Shown here piece after piece: positions 24,190 through 34,480 of a DNA stretch of 64,000 nucleotides. Made by a program: the position numbers and the translations under genes. The DNA comes from Hyperoodon ampullatus (taxonomy: Eukaryota > Chordata > Mammalia > Artiodactyla > Ziphiidae). Each line of letters begins with the position of its first letter. The stretch's first letter is position 1. The stretch covers positions 33,236,425 to 33,300,424 of the forward strand of contig OX457061.1 of the NCBI GenBank assembly GCA_949752795.1, read 5' to 3'. Under the pieces are notes generated by a model. The model had not been told where the DNA came from. It did not search any database and saw nothing but the letters and a program-made list of their open reading frames with translations.

Positions 24190-24490
24190 CTCATTTACTG
24201 GATGTCCTAGCCAGAGCAATTAGGCAAAAAGAAAGAAAGAACGAAAGAAAGAAAGAAAGAAAGAAAAAAAGAAAGAAAGAAAGAAAGGAAGGAAGGAAGG
24301 AAGGAAGAAAGGAAGAAAGGAAGAAAGGAAGGGAGGAAGGAAGGAAGGAAGGGAGGAAGGAAGGAAGAAAGAAAAGAAAGAAAGAAAGAAAGGAAGAAAG
24401 GAAGGAAGGAAGAAAGAAAAGAAAGAAAAGAAAAAAGAAAAGAAAAAAAGGCATTCACATTGAAAAGGAAGAAGTAAAATCATCTCTGTT
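24190..24490 (+). pseudogene. L1 ORF2 fragment carrying a microsatellite
   Basis: The left arm at 24190-24230 reads gtcctagccagagcaattag. The right arm at 24451-24490 reads ggcattcacattgaaaagga and then agaagtaaa. Together they match the ORF2 segment at 8-80 of this window, just upstream of the FADD motif. In that copy the two parts are separated only by a short gaagaagaagaaat stretch. Here the purine-rich stretch is replaced by about 226 bp of GAAA/GGAA repeats. Confidence 0.8.
24225..24450. repeat. (GAAA)n/(GGAA)n microsatellite
   Basis: About 226 bp of almost pure A/G on the plus strand. It is mostly GAAA at both ends and GGAA in the centre (24286-24370), with no pyrimidine apart from one early C. 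It is likely to vary in length between individuals. Confidence 0.97.
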
Positions 24491-25735
24491 CTAAACAACA
24501 GAAGAAAAATAGACTGAAAAAGAAAATGAAAAGAAGCTCTGGGATGATAACAAAAGACCTAATTGGAGTCTTGTAAGAAGTGTCAACACAGAATCCTACA
24601 CTCTGCAAAAATATCCATCAATCAACATGTTGCAACTGACACTTATAGAACAATACACATTCCTTTCAAGGGCCCACAGAACATATGCAATATATATCCT
24701 AAGACATAATACAAACCTTAAAAAATTTAAAAGAACAGAAATCATATAGAATGTGTGCTTTTACCACAATGGACTCAAAGCAGAAATCAATGACAGGAAG
24801 ATTAGAGGAAAATCTCCAAATACTTTGAAACTAAACTACACACTTCTAAATAATACATGGGTCCAAGAAGAACTCTCAATAGATATCTTAAAAAATACAT
24901 TGAACTGAATGCAAATGGAAATGCAACATATCAAAATGTGTGGGACACAGCTAAAACAGTACCGAAATGAAAACTTAAAACACTGATGTACAAATTAGAA
25001 AAGAAAAAGAGGCTCAAATCAATAATCTAAGCTTCCATCTCAAAGACCTAGGGGAAAAAAAGCAAAATAACTCCAAAGCAAGCAGAAGGAAGTAGATAAC
25101 AAAGACAATGGCAGAAATCAAAGAAATTGAAAACAGAAAAATGATAGAGAAAATCAATGAAACAAAGAGCTGGTTCTTTGGAAAGATCAATAAAATTGAC
25201 AAAATTCTAGCAAAACTGGCAGAGGGAGAGAGAGAGAAAGAAAGGGAGAGAGAAAGAGAGAGAAAGGAGAAGATTCAAATGATCAATATCAGGAATGAAA
25301 CGGGGTAACATTACAGACCTTGCAAATAACCAATGAATAATGAAATACTACAAACTATACACATACATCGGACAACATGGATGAAATGAACCAATTCCTT
25401 CAAAAATACAAAGCACCACAACTCACTCAATAGGAAATAGATAATTTTAGTAGCTTTACAACTATTAAGGAAATTTAATTTGTAATTTAGAAACTAAAAA
25501 AAAAAAAAAAAAAAAAAAAAATCTCCAGGCCCAAATGGTTTCACTGGAGAATTTTTACCAAACATTTAAAGAATTAACACCAGTTGTACACAACGTCTTC
25601 CAGAAAATAGAAGAGGAAGAAATACTTCTCAATTCATTTTATAACATATGCATAGTGCTGGAATTCTAGCCAGCACAGTAAAGGAAAAAAAAAAGGAAAT
25701 AAAGGGCATACACATAGAATATGTGGAGATACCAA
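24491..25735 (+). pseudogene. Old L1 ORF2 relic
   Basis: Broken ORF2 of an older L1. Landmarks include aaaacactgatgtacaaattag, gaaaaatgatagagaaaatc with aatgaaacaaagagctggttc (encoding a [10 protein letters not shown] segment), ggcccaaatggtttcactgg (the SPGPNGFTGEF segment), and ctggaattctagccagcac near the 3' end. All frames are interrupted. A 30-bp A tract lies at 25495-25520 and a GAGA-rich patch at 25223-25268. Confidence 0.8.
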
Positions 25736-26124
25736 TCTCTCATATTTTGCTGGTGAGAGTATAAAACGGTACAGACACACTGACAAATATTTTGGCAATT
25801 AAAAAAAATCCAATATGCCAATACTATGTATCTCAGCACTCCTGGGCACTTTTCTCAGGGAAATGAAGACTTACGTTCACCCAAAAACCTGTAGACAAAT
25901 GTTCATAGCGGCTTTATTCAAAATGGCTCCAAGCTGGGAATAACCCAATTGTCCTTCGACAGGTGAGCGGTTAAACAAGCTATGGTACAACTATACCATG
26001 GACAACTACCCAGCAATCAAAAGGAACAAACTACCTATACATGCAACAATGTGGATGAATCCCCCAGAGTATCACACTGAGTGAAAAAGCCAATTCCAAA
26101 GGTTATATACTGTTTGATTCCATT
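25736..26124 (+). repeat. L1M relic, 5' of the twin SINEs
   Basis: An ancient L1 ORF2 end and 3'UTR: aaaacctgtagacaaatgtt, then catagcggctttattcaaaa, then gtatcacactgagtgaaaaa. It continues beyond the two SINEs at 26583. Confidence 0.7.
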
Positions 26125-26138
26125 TATCTAACATTCTT

Positions 26139-26348
26139 TTTTTTTTTTTTTTTTTTTCGGTATGCAGGCCTCTCACTGCTGTGGCCTCTCCCGTTGTGGA
26201 GCACAGGCTCTGGAGCGCAGGCTCAGTGGCCATGGCTCACGGGCCCAGCCGCTCTGCGGCATGTGGAATCTTCCCGGACCGGGGCACGAACCCGTGTCCC
26301 CTGCATCGGCAGGCGGACTCTCAACCACTGCGCCACCAGGGAAGCCCC
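26139..26348 (-). mobile_element. CHR SINE, first of a same-site pair
   Basis: An antisense short-form CHR SINE. Its 14-bp TSD, tatctaacattctt, lies at 26125-26138 and 26349-26362. The right copy is also the left TSD of the next SINE. Confidence 0.95.
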
Positions 26349-26362
26349 TATCTAACATTCTT

Positions 26363-26568
26363 GGTTTTTTTTTTTTGCGGTACGTGGGCCTCTCACTGTT
26401 GTGGCCTCTCCCGTTGCGGAGCACAGGCTCCGGACGCGCAGGCTCAGCGGCCATGGCTCACGGGCCCAACCGCTCCACGTCCTGTGGGATCTTCCCGGAC
26501 CGGGGCATGAACCTGCGTCCCCTGCATCGGCAGGCAGACTCTCAACCACTGAGCCACCAGGGAAGCCC
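26363..26568 (-). mobile_element. CHR SINE, second of a same-site pair
   Basis: An antisense short-form CHR SINE. The same 14-bp sequence lies at 26349-26362 and 26569-26582. It differs from its neighbour at several body positions, so it is not a simple tandem copy. Confidence 0.95.
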
Positions 26569-26582
26569 TATCTAACATTCTT

Positions 26583-26892
26583 GAGATGACAAAATTATAG
26601 AACTGGAGAATAGGTTAGCGGTTGGCAGGGATGATAAAAGGGGTAGGGGCAAGAAGGAGGTGAGTGTGGCTATAAAGGGGCCACATGAGGGATCCTTGTG
26701 GCGGTGGAAATGTTCTGTGTCTTGATTCTATCAAGGTCAATATCCTAGTTGTGATACCGTACTATAGGTTTTCAAGATGTTACCACTGAGGGAAATAGCG
26801 TAAAAAGTGCATTAGAGATCTCCCTGTATTATTTCTTACAATTGCCTATGAATCTACAATCCTTTGAAAGGAAAAAAAGTTTTTTAAAAAAT
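26583..26892 (+). repeat. L1M 3' end, 3' of the twin SINEs
   Basis: A classic old L1 3'UTR: cacatgagggatccttgtgg, then atcctagttgtgatacc, then tattatttcttacaattgcc, then an A-rich end. It is the continuation of 25736-26124. Confidence 0.8.
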
Positions 26893-27483
26893 TAGATTAG
26901 GATACCCAACTTCATGTGACAAAAGGACTTGCCAGCTGCTGCTTGACAACAAGTACATGGACTGATATGACAGTGCCAACAGATGTCATTTGTGCAGCCT
27001 GTTTGGTAATTATATATACTTCATGGATTCCATCGTAATTAGAGTGGGACTCACGCTATATTTCCCATGCCAGAAATCACCATATTCCCTGAGTAATTAC
27101 TCAGGGTCAAACACCTTTGGCAGTGAAGGGTTTGCAATTGATGGCTGACAAACTGTCAAGAAATCAAAAACTCAGCTTAATTTGGAGGCAGGGTTGGGCA
27201 GTGGTCCACACTCCTTATATGTCAACTAAAATAGCTGGGGGAAGTGCAAAGAGTGTTCTAACAATAAGTGTGTAGTTTGTTTTCAAGAATGATAGATCTT
27301 GAATTTGACTGAATTTCCCTATTTATGGCCAAAAAAAAATAGCTCAAGGAGGACATGATGATAACTCATTTGCATATGGTCATTGTCCATCTTCACTTGT
27401 CTCCCAAAGCGGAACTTTGGCAGGAATCCTTAGCACAGAGTCCTCCAGAAGAGAGGCACTGCTTGGTTGACTGCCTGCTGGGT
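26893..27483. other. Mostly unique sequence
   Basis: The first 30 bp resemble 29858-29890 (see findings). The rest shows no recognised gene or repeat. Confidence 0.5.
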
Positions 27484-27640
27484 TCAGAGTATGTCACAGA
27501 CTTCATTCCACTGAAGCCTCACAGCACTATTATGACATCCATTTTCCAGGAGGAAAATCTAAGGCTCCAGGAAAGTAAAGCGACTTCCCTGAGGTTGCAA
27601 GTCGAGTTAGTGAGAGCTGAAATTTGATCCCAAGTCGCTC
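27484..27640 (-). repeat. MIR SINE, reverse
   Basis: A reverse MIR order: gaagcctcacagcactatta, then ttttccaggaggaaaatcta, then cgacttccctgaggttgcaa. Confidence 0.72.
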
Positions 27641-27784
27641 TCACCACAAACTTCTATTGGTCATTTTTTTGCCCCGTGGTAGCAGGTGTTGCTCCAACTT
27701 CTCTAAGACATTGGTCTCAGAGCTGAGAATAACAGCAGGTCTATGAGCACAGTCAGCCTTAAATAGAAAATAGAAAGGAAGCGC

Positions 27785-27985
27785 CTTGTATTGTGAAAAG
27801 AGCACTGGATTTTGAGATCTAAATTTCAGATTCTTGTACTGCCTTCAGCCTGAGTCTTTTACATAAAGCCCTTCACTTCTGTGAGCCTCAGTTTCTTCGT
27901 TTGTGAAATATTTATTGCAACAATTAAATTAGGTGACAAATGAAAAGTATAGTATAGGGCTTGGCCCCTAGTTTAATACATGATG
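27785..27985 (+). repeat. MIR SINE
   Basis: A sense MIR: tgtgaaaagagcactggatt, then cttcacttctgtgagcctca, then gtttcttcgtttgtgaaat, then a cttggcccctagtttaatac end. Confidence 0.72.
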
Positions 27986-28487
27986 GATATTGCAGTTGCT
28001 GTTAGGAATTCCTTGAGCTTAGGACGGGGCAGGGCAGACACTCTGGCTCTAGCTAATCATTAACCCCTAGCTTGCAACAGGTACCTCTAGGCCACCTGCT
28101 TCTCAGGGATCTGTTCCAGGAACACACAGGGTGGGAGCCTCCACGTTTCCTCTTTGGAGGTTGCAGCCTCAGAGCCTAACGGAGCTCTCTTAGGTTCTAC
28201 CAATCCATGTGCTCCAAAGGGAACCTCACTGACCTAAATGTTTTCTTCTCCAGAAGCCTTCCAGAGCGGGGATCCCTCAGCTGTTTGCTCCTCTCTCTCT
28301 CAAGCCAAGCTCACATGGCATTCATTGTGTGTCTGCCCCCCTATAAGGATGCCAAGGCCCTGAAAGCCGTTGTTGGCTTCAATGTTGTGGTTTTAGGCCA
28401 AGCACAGGGCCTAGAAAAGCGAAGGCAGGAAATGCATGTTTAAAAAGAAATTGACAAATGACAAGCACACGTATGATCTTCCAGAGG
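27986..28487. other. No recognisable feature
   Basis: Unique-looking sequence. Nothing was recognised. Confidence 0.5.
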
Positions 28488-28697
28488 CTGTGCTGGCTAT
28501 GGACCGGTACTGGTCTGCGGCCTGTTAGGAACCGGGCTGCACAGCAGGAGGTAAGCAGCAGGCAAGCAAGTGAAGCTTCCCCTGCCGCTCCCCATCGCTG
28601 GCCTTACCACCTGAACCAACCCCCGCCCCCAGTCCATGGAAAAACTGCCTTCCATGAAACCAGTCCCTGGTGCCAAAAAGGTTGGGGTACTCAACCT
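28488..28697 (+). mobile_element. hAT-like DNA transposon fragment
   Basis: The landmarks ggcctgttaggaaccgggct, gcacagcaggaggtaagcag and ccagtccctggtgccaaaaa, ending ggttgggg, are those of a common non-autonomous mammalian DNA transposon. The middle is deleted relative to what I remember of the family. The family name is uncertain. Confidence 0.7.
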
Positions 28698-29204
28698 AGA
28701 GTGATTAATGTCGGTACTCACTGCCCTGGTGGTGTTTGATGTCAGAGGGAGAATGGGGATGTGGGTTGGCCCCAACTGCAGGCATTTTGTGTTGGGCAAA
28801 CAGGAACCTTTCCAGCAGAGCCGATGTTATCTTATCACACCTGTTAATTTTCATATTTGGCATTGAGTATGTATAAAGAACTTTTCACATGAGACTCAAA
28901 GTGCCCTGACACCTGGGCTCACCTCTGTAACATTCTCTTGTGTTGTTAGCATCTATTTTTTATTTCCTTCCTAGAAGCAGAATCACAGCCTGCTTCTCAG
29001 CTTGAGCTCCTAGACTGTTGGCAGGACCGACAGCAGTGGCAGAGGAGGTCTTCACCCAGTTACTTCCACAACTTTCTGATGTCTTGGTAGAAGACAGAGG
29101 CCATGCCGGTTGCGGTCGCTGGTGCGGAGTGTGGATCTGGGAGAGTCCCATATGGGAGAGGCATCCTTTACCTCTTCCTCTTTCCTCTCTTCCCCGCTGA
29201 GGGG
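28698..29204. other. No recognisable feature
   Basis: Unique-looking sequence. A minus-strand open frame of 178 codons (28960-29496) crosses into MIR and L2 sequence and is judged chance. Confidence 0.5.
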
Positions 29205-29345
29205 ACACTGTGGTTTTGAATCCCAGCTTGGTCACTCTCCAGTTATTGACTTTGTGCAGAAAAGTCTGACTGTGAATTTCTGAAGCCTTAAAATGGGGAT
29301 AATAACAGTCATCCTTATAGGGCTTGGGAGAGGGTTTATCTATCA
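29205..29345 (+). repeat. MIR fragment
   Basis: A sense MIR: ttttgaatcccagcttggtc, then ccttaaaatggggataataa, then agtcatccttatagggct. Confidence 0.75.
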
Positions 29346-29379
29346 GCTCTGCAGTGTCTATTGACACTGCTATGTGCCT

Positions 29380-30110
29380 GCTATGTGCCAGGCACTGCTG
29401 TAAGTGATGGGAATACTTCAGGGAACAGATTAAACAAAAATGTCTGCCCTCATGGTTCTTACATTCTAGAAGGGGGAGACAGGCAGGGAACAACACAATA
29501 AGTAAATTATATAGTATATTAGAAAGTGATAAGTGATGCTGAAGAAAATTACAGCAGCAGGGATATGAGTACTGGGAAGAGGGGGTATGCAGTATTAAAT
29601 AAAGTGGTCAGTGAGCCACGGGGCTCACTGAGATGACATTGCAGCAAAGACCTGAAGTTGGTAAGGAGGTGAGCCATTCGGATACCTGCTGGAGAGCGTT
29701 CCAGGCAGAGGGAATAGCAAGTGCAGAAGCCTTGGGACCAGAGTGTCCCTGAGTGTTTGTGGAACTGCAAGGAGGCTTACAACTGCATATGAACATACAA
29801 TTACCTGACCCCCCAAATTTTAAAGATATTTTTAAAGTTCAATTTAAAAACTCAGATCAATTAGGATACCCAAGTTCATGCAATAAAAGGGCCAGAGGCA
29901 AGGTAGTAAAGGGAGAGAAGTGAGACATGAGGTCCAGGAGGTGGGGGGCAGAATGCATAAGACCTGCAAGTCATTTGAGCATTTTGTTCAGAAGAGAGAA
30001 CTGATCTGACTTGAGATTTAAGAAGACTCCTCTGATCGCTGCAGTGAAGGAGGCTGTAGGCTGACAAGTGAAGTAGCCAGGAGGCCACTTAGCCAGTGAG
30101 GGTTGGAAAT
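29380..30110 (-). repeat. Long L2 LINE, reverse
   Basis: A reverse L2 with successive landmarks: ctatgtgccaggcactgctg, ctcatggttcttacattcta, agagcgttccaggcagaggg, and ttgttcagaagagagaactg followed by atctgac. About 85 bp of unrelated A/T-rich sequence at 29806-29890 interrupts it. Confidence 0.85.
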
Positions 30111-30186
30111 GATCTGTGTAGAGAATGTGGTACAGTGTTGAGAATGGAGCCTGGCAGGTGATGCAGTATCAGTAAATGTTAGTGTG

Positions 30187-30246
30187 ACTATTCTACTGTT
30201 AATAAGAGACCACGTTACTATTCTATTGTTAATAAGAGACCACTAC
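30187..30246. repeat. 30-bp tandem duplication
   Basis: Two head-to-tail units begin actattcta at 30187 and 30217. They share gttaataagagaccac and are nearly identical, so this is a recent local duplication. Confidence 0.93.
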
Positions 30247-30374
30247 CTGGTGTACCTGGTATCCATCCAGGGGATGAATACACTCAACCACTAGTTCACC
30301 TTGGCCATGGAAACCTGATGTGCTCTTTAGAAGAACAGTCTCTTTTGCCAGTGGGGCAAAGTAATAAAATAAAT

Positions 30375-30608
30375 CCATGATTTCTGTAGTTAGACAAGTC
30401 TATACTAGAATCCTGGCTCTAAAACTTTCTCTATGACCTTGGGAAAATTCTTTCACACCTTCTTGAGCTACAGTCTCCTCTCCTCTCTGGCAAACTGAAT
30501 AATAACAGTCCCCCCCATATAGGGTTATTGTGAGAACGTATTATAATGACACATATAAAGTGTCTGGCAATAGTATGCACTCAAAATGCTAGTTCTATTC
30601 ACCATCCC
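30375..30608 (+). repeat. MIR SINE
   Basis: A sense MIR: ctagaatcctggctctaaaa, then tatgaccttgggaaaattct, then actgaataataacagtcc, then tagggttattgtgagaacg. Confidence 0.8.
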
Positions 30609-30841
30609 TCATGCTCATTCATGCTGAACTTACTTAGAGTCTATATTTCTCTAAGTGGTGCTTATTTCTTTTAAGTATTTTCTGATTCAGAATCCTTCTG
30701 AAATAAAAAGTCTTTAATGTTTACTAAACTTTCATGTTCGATAAAATAGTCTCTCTAATTTTAAAAGGATGAAGGTTGGAGGCGTGTACTAATCACTCCT
30801 GGCCAAATGCCTGTGGGAAGCTTGTTTGTTCAGATTATAAG

Positions 30842-30915
30842 CCTGACCCAGCACCTAACTGAGTGCTGGGCACATATTAGGTGCTCAATAACTGTTTGTT
30901 GAATGAATGTGTCAG
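30842..30915 (+). repeat. L2 3' terminus
   Basis: The L2 end reads cagcacctaactgagtgctg, then ggcacatattaggtgctcaa and a gtttgttgaatgaatg terminus. Confidence 0.8.
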
Positions 30916-31117
30916 GCTATAATCAAGGACCCACTACTCACGTAACTGATGGCATCTTACCCTAATGATAGGCAAAAGGGAAGCTAAGGGATAATTAGGA
31001 TAATCATACTTTGTACCCCTAGAGGTTTTCAATGTATTCATTAGATTGATTCTTACAGTTTTTAAAAAATTGGTCTTTTAAAATATGTTTCTACATTACA
31101 CAATTTTAGACCCTCAA

Positions 31118-31255
31118 CATGAGAGCATTGAATTTGGAGTCCGAAACTCTGGGCTGCCATTGAGGCTTCTCTCTTGGTGCCTGCTGTGTGGCTTTAACAT
31201 GTGACCTATAGTGTCTGGAAAAATAATTAAAATATAAATGACCCTACATCACAGT
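31118..31255 (+). repeat. MIR fragment (diverged)
   Basis: The blocks gcattgaatttggagtccga and tctctcttggtgcctgctgt with gtggcttta fit the 5' half of a sense MIR. Confidence 0.5.
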
Positions 31256-31429
31256 GAAGCTGAGAATATCCCAGAAGCGAATGGTCTATGAAAGGCCTTT
31301 ATGGATCCAAACCAGTGTGTATGCTTGGTTGAGGGGGAACACTGAAGCAAAAACCACTCTTCCCCTTTTCACTGTGTAACACTGAGGTGAAGCTATGTGG
31401 GCAACACATAACTGTGGGACATATTTATT

Positions 31430-31985
31430 TATTATAAATCATTTTCTTCATTGGATTGTTTCCTAGTATGAAAGAGATACATACTTGTCATAACAAGACC
31501 AATGCACAAAATCTCTCTTTGCCCACCCTACTCTCTCTTTTCCCTGCCAGACAGCCAAGGTCAATAGACCAAGGTGAATCCTTCCATTATTTTCTCTTTT
31601 CTCATTCACACACAAATATAAAGACACATATATAGGGCTCTATTTTTTTCCTGAAATAGAATCATACTATGCTTGTTAGTATATACATGAATATATATGC
31701 ACATATACAGATAAGAGGTTTATTTCATTGGTAAACAAACCAATGGGATCATATTATACACACTTACCTGTATCTGGCTTTCCTCACTCAATAAGACCTC
31801 TAGAAAAATCCCTTCCTAACTCAACTGGTATAGTTTGAATTTACTCTTTGCAATGACTGTTAGTTTATGGCTGAGAGAAACCATAATTTACTCAACCATT
31901 ATCCCTGCTGATGGGTATTCTTTTAGTTTCTAGTTGCGAGGCAAGTTACTTCGTTTCTTTATGCCATTTCTTCTTCTACCTAATC
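31430..31985 (-). repeat. Old L1M relic, reverse
   Basis: A reversed L1M 3' region: a tcctgaaatagaatcatac block, then ctggctttcctcactcaata, then gctgagagaaaccataattt and actcaaccattatccctg with ctgatgggtattc. This is the familiar reversed ORF2 end. Confidence 0.65.
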
Positions 31986-31988
31986 CAG

Positions 31989-32604
31989 CTTAAAAGCTTT
32001 TGCACAGCAAAGGAAACCATCAACAAAATGAAAAGACAGCCTATGGAATGGGAGAAAATATTTGCAAATGATGCAACCAGCAAGGGGTTAATATCCAAAA
32101 TATACACACAGCTCATACAACTAAATATCAGAAAAACAAACAACCCAATCAAAAAATGGGCAGAAGACCTGAATAGACATTTTCCAAAGGAGACATACAG
32201 ATGCCTAACAGGCATATGAAACGATGCTCAACATCATTAATTACTAGAGAAATCCTAATCAAAACCACAGTGAGGTATCACCTCATACCTGTCAGAATGG
32301 CTATCATCAAAAAGTCTACAAATGTTGGAGAGGGTGTGGAGAAAAGAGAACCCTCATACATTGTTGGTAGTAATGTAAATTGGTGCAGCCACTATGGAAG
32401 ACAGTATGCCGGTTCCTTAAAAAAACTAAAAATTAGAAATACCATATGATTTACCAATTCCACTCCTGGGTATATACCTGGAAAAAACAAAAACTCTAAT
32501 TTGAAAGGATGCATGTACTCCAATGTTCATAGCAGCACTATTTACAATAGCCAAGACATAAAAGCAATCCAAGTGCCCATCAACAGATGATTGGCTTAAG
32601 ATGT

Positions 32605-32648
<44 letters not shown>

Positions 32649-32895
32649 GGAATATTACTCAGCCATAAAAAGAATATCACCATTTGCAGCAATGTGGATG
32701 GACCTACAGAATATTATGCTTAGTGAAATGTCAGACAGAGAAAGACAAATACTATATGATATCACTTATATGTGGAATCTAAAAAATAATGCAAATGAAT
32801 GTATATACAAAACAGAAACAGACTCACAGACATAGAAAACAACCGTATGGTTACCAGAAGGAAGAGGGAGTAGGAGAGGGACAAAAAAAGAAAAG
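31989..32895 (+). mobile_element. 5'-truncated L1, ORF2 C-terminal relic
   Basis: It starts abruptly in ORF2 at aaaagcttttgcacagcaaa, the same point as 1027 in the first L1 (encoding the LKSFCTAKE segment). It continues through the zinc-knuckle region to the tatgtggaatctaaaaaata end and a short A-rich tail. Frameshifts break the protein. Truncation of this kind is typical of incomplete L1 reverse transcription. Confidence 0.88.
32608..32647. repeat. (TA)n microsatellite within L1
   Basis: About 39 bp of pure TA inside the L1. It lies exactly where the homologous L1 at 1645-1660 has only the short seed catatataca before atggaatattactcagcc. Confidence 0.95.
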
Positions 32896-32964
32896 AAACT
32901 TACAGTGTTTAATGAATAATAAACCCATTGTTAAAGCCCCCCAAAAGTGGGGTTACTAATAGAG

Positions 32965-33058
32965 CCTAAGGATTAAATAAGAAAATGCATGTAAAACACT
33001 TAGCAGAATTCTTGGCACATTCTAAGTATTTAATAAATATTAGCTAATATTATTATTT
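32965..33058 (+). repeat. MIR 3' end
   Basis: A sense MIR terminus: aatgcatgtaaaacacttag, then cttggcacattctaagtatt, then taataaatattagctaata. Confidence 0.75.
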
Positions 33059-34004
33059 TCCACAAAATGCTTTAATAGAGCCAGTGATCCTTTTTGTTTT
33101 TTAGATTCAAACATTGAAAGACCTTGATATTTTGGCTCTCTGAGAGTTCTCATACCTAATTACAGGTTTCTCTTTTCTCATGTTTCCCCTATCCTTTCAA
33201 TGGAACTCCACTGAAGTCTTTCTCTGTGGCTATTTTAATTGCCCCTTTTTCCTGTTATCTTGGCTTCTCCCTGGGGCATGGCAAATCTTCAGCTCAAAAT
33301 TTCTATTTGTCCTTATTGAGTAAAGTTTGTTGGGGAGGAAGAGGCTTCCTGGGCAAGGCAGAGGCCAGGGGGCAGCCTACCTTCTTAGTTGGAGGAAACA
33401 TCTAAGGGTGTAGTCTACAGTTCAAATGGGAAGACTAGTCCAGGAGGGACATTCAAGTCAACATGTGGGGAAGGAGGGCTAAGGATGCTCAGGTACGATG
33501 CTTCATTGAGTGCTCAGTCACAAGAGCCCTTGGATCAGGCAATTACAGTATCAGGTGGAAGGTTCTTGGTCACAAACATTTGGCAGGCAGAACCCCATCC
33601 ACCACTGGGGCTCTCTGGAACAAGTCTTTACCTCTGGCCTGAGCCAGGTAAATTGGAAAAATCCAGACACATAGACTCCATGGTAACAGTGAAATAGCAT
33701 GCTTGGCAGGGAGACTGAGATAGAAACCCAGTCATGTGAACCAGACTAATGCACAAGGGCTGAGGCACTGGACACAAGAGTGTGTCACCTTCCCTAGGGT
33801 TCCCTGAGGCTGGATCCAAGGCTCTTGGGTGTTCTGGGCTGGGCTCAGAGACAGAAGGCAGAGGTCACTGTAGCTGGGTGGGTCTGGAGAAAGAGGAAAT
33901 AGTGCCATTGGCTTAACCAAACAATCCACATGGCTGGCTGTCGCCAGGCTGTACCTTCCAGACAGGTTAAAAAAATAATGATACCCAGTGTGACACTTGC
34001 TGTA
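33059..34004. other. No recognisable feature
   Basis: Unique-looking sequence. Open frames of about 60-100 codons only, none with a family motif. Confidence 0.5.
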
Positions 34005-34480
34005 ATAGATGGAAGTGTAGGGATTGTGGTAGCACAGTGCAGAGTTTATACTAGGCCTTCAGCAAATGTTTGTGAATTGACTACTGAATGAAGCCTCTGT
34101 GCTTCAGAAACCAACAGGAGAGAGCCTTGCCTTTCCCTGGAGGAGTCAGGAAGTCTTCCAGAATAGTTAGGACGGAGAGGGTCTTAGGACAAAGACGAAA
34201 TAAAGGAAATTTTCTGCAGAGGGGGTTGTGCCCCTGGGTAAGGAGATAAGAAGGAGTACGAGTGTCTGGAAAAAACCAGAAGTTTGATGTGGTTGGATCA
34301 CTGTGTGAATGAGACTGAGAGGAAGCAGGAGAGAAAGTTAGAGAAGTAGGTATGGTCCTGCTATAAAAGGCCTTAATTGACAAGCTAAGGAATGTGAATT
34401 TTAGAGCAAAGAAAATCACTTTCACCAAGAGAAGACAGTGAAAAAGTCAAAGACATGGTCAAATGCATCAAGCATGTATT
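34005..34480 (-). repeat. Diverged L2-like sequence
   Basis: An L2-like end in sense (34035-34085, gccttcagcaaatgtttgtg) is followed by reversed L2-like sequence: ctggaggagtcaggaagtct, then ctataaaaggcctt with aattgacaagctaagg. Weak similarity throughout. Strand is given for the longer part. Confidence 0.45.

Noticed and set aside
24225..24450. Could the regular array be a CRISPR-like or satellite structure?
   Set aside because: The units are tetranucleotides without spacers in a mammalian genome. It is a simple microsatellite.
24191..24498. Phe/Leu/Ser-rich minus-strand open frames over the GAAA array
   Set aside because: They are translations of a microsatellite, open only because the repeat lacks stop words.
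28960..29496. 178-codon minus-strand open frame
   Set aside because: It runs across MIR and L2 repeat sequence, so it cannot be one conserved gene.
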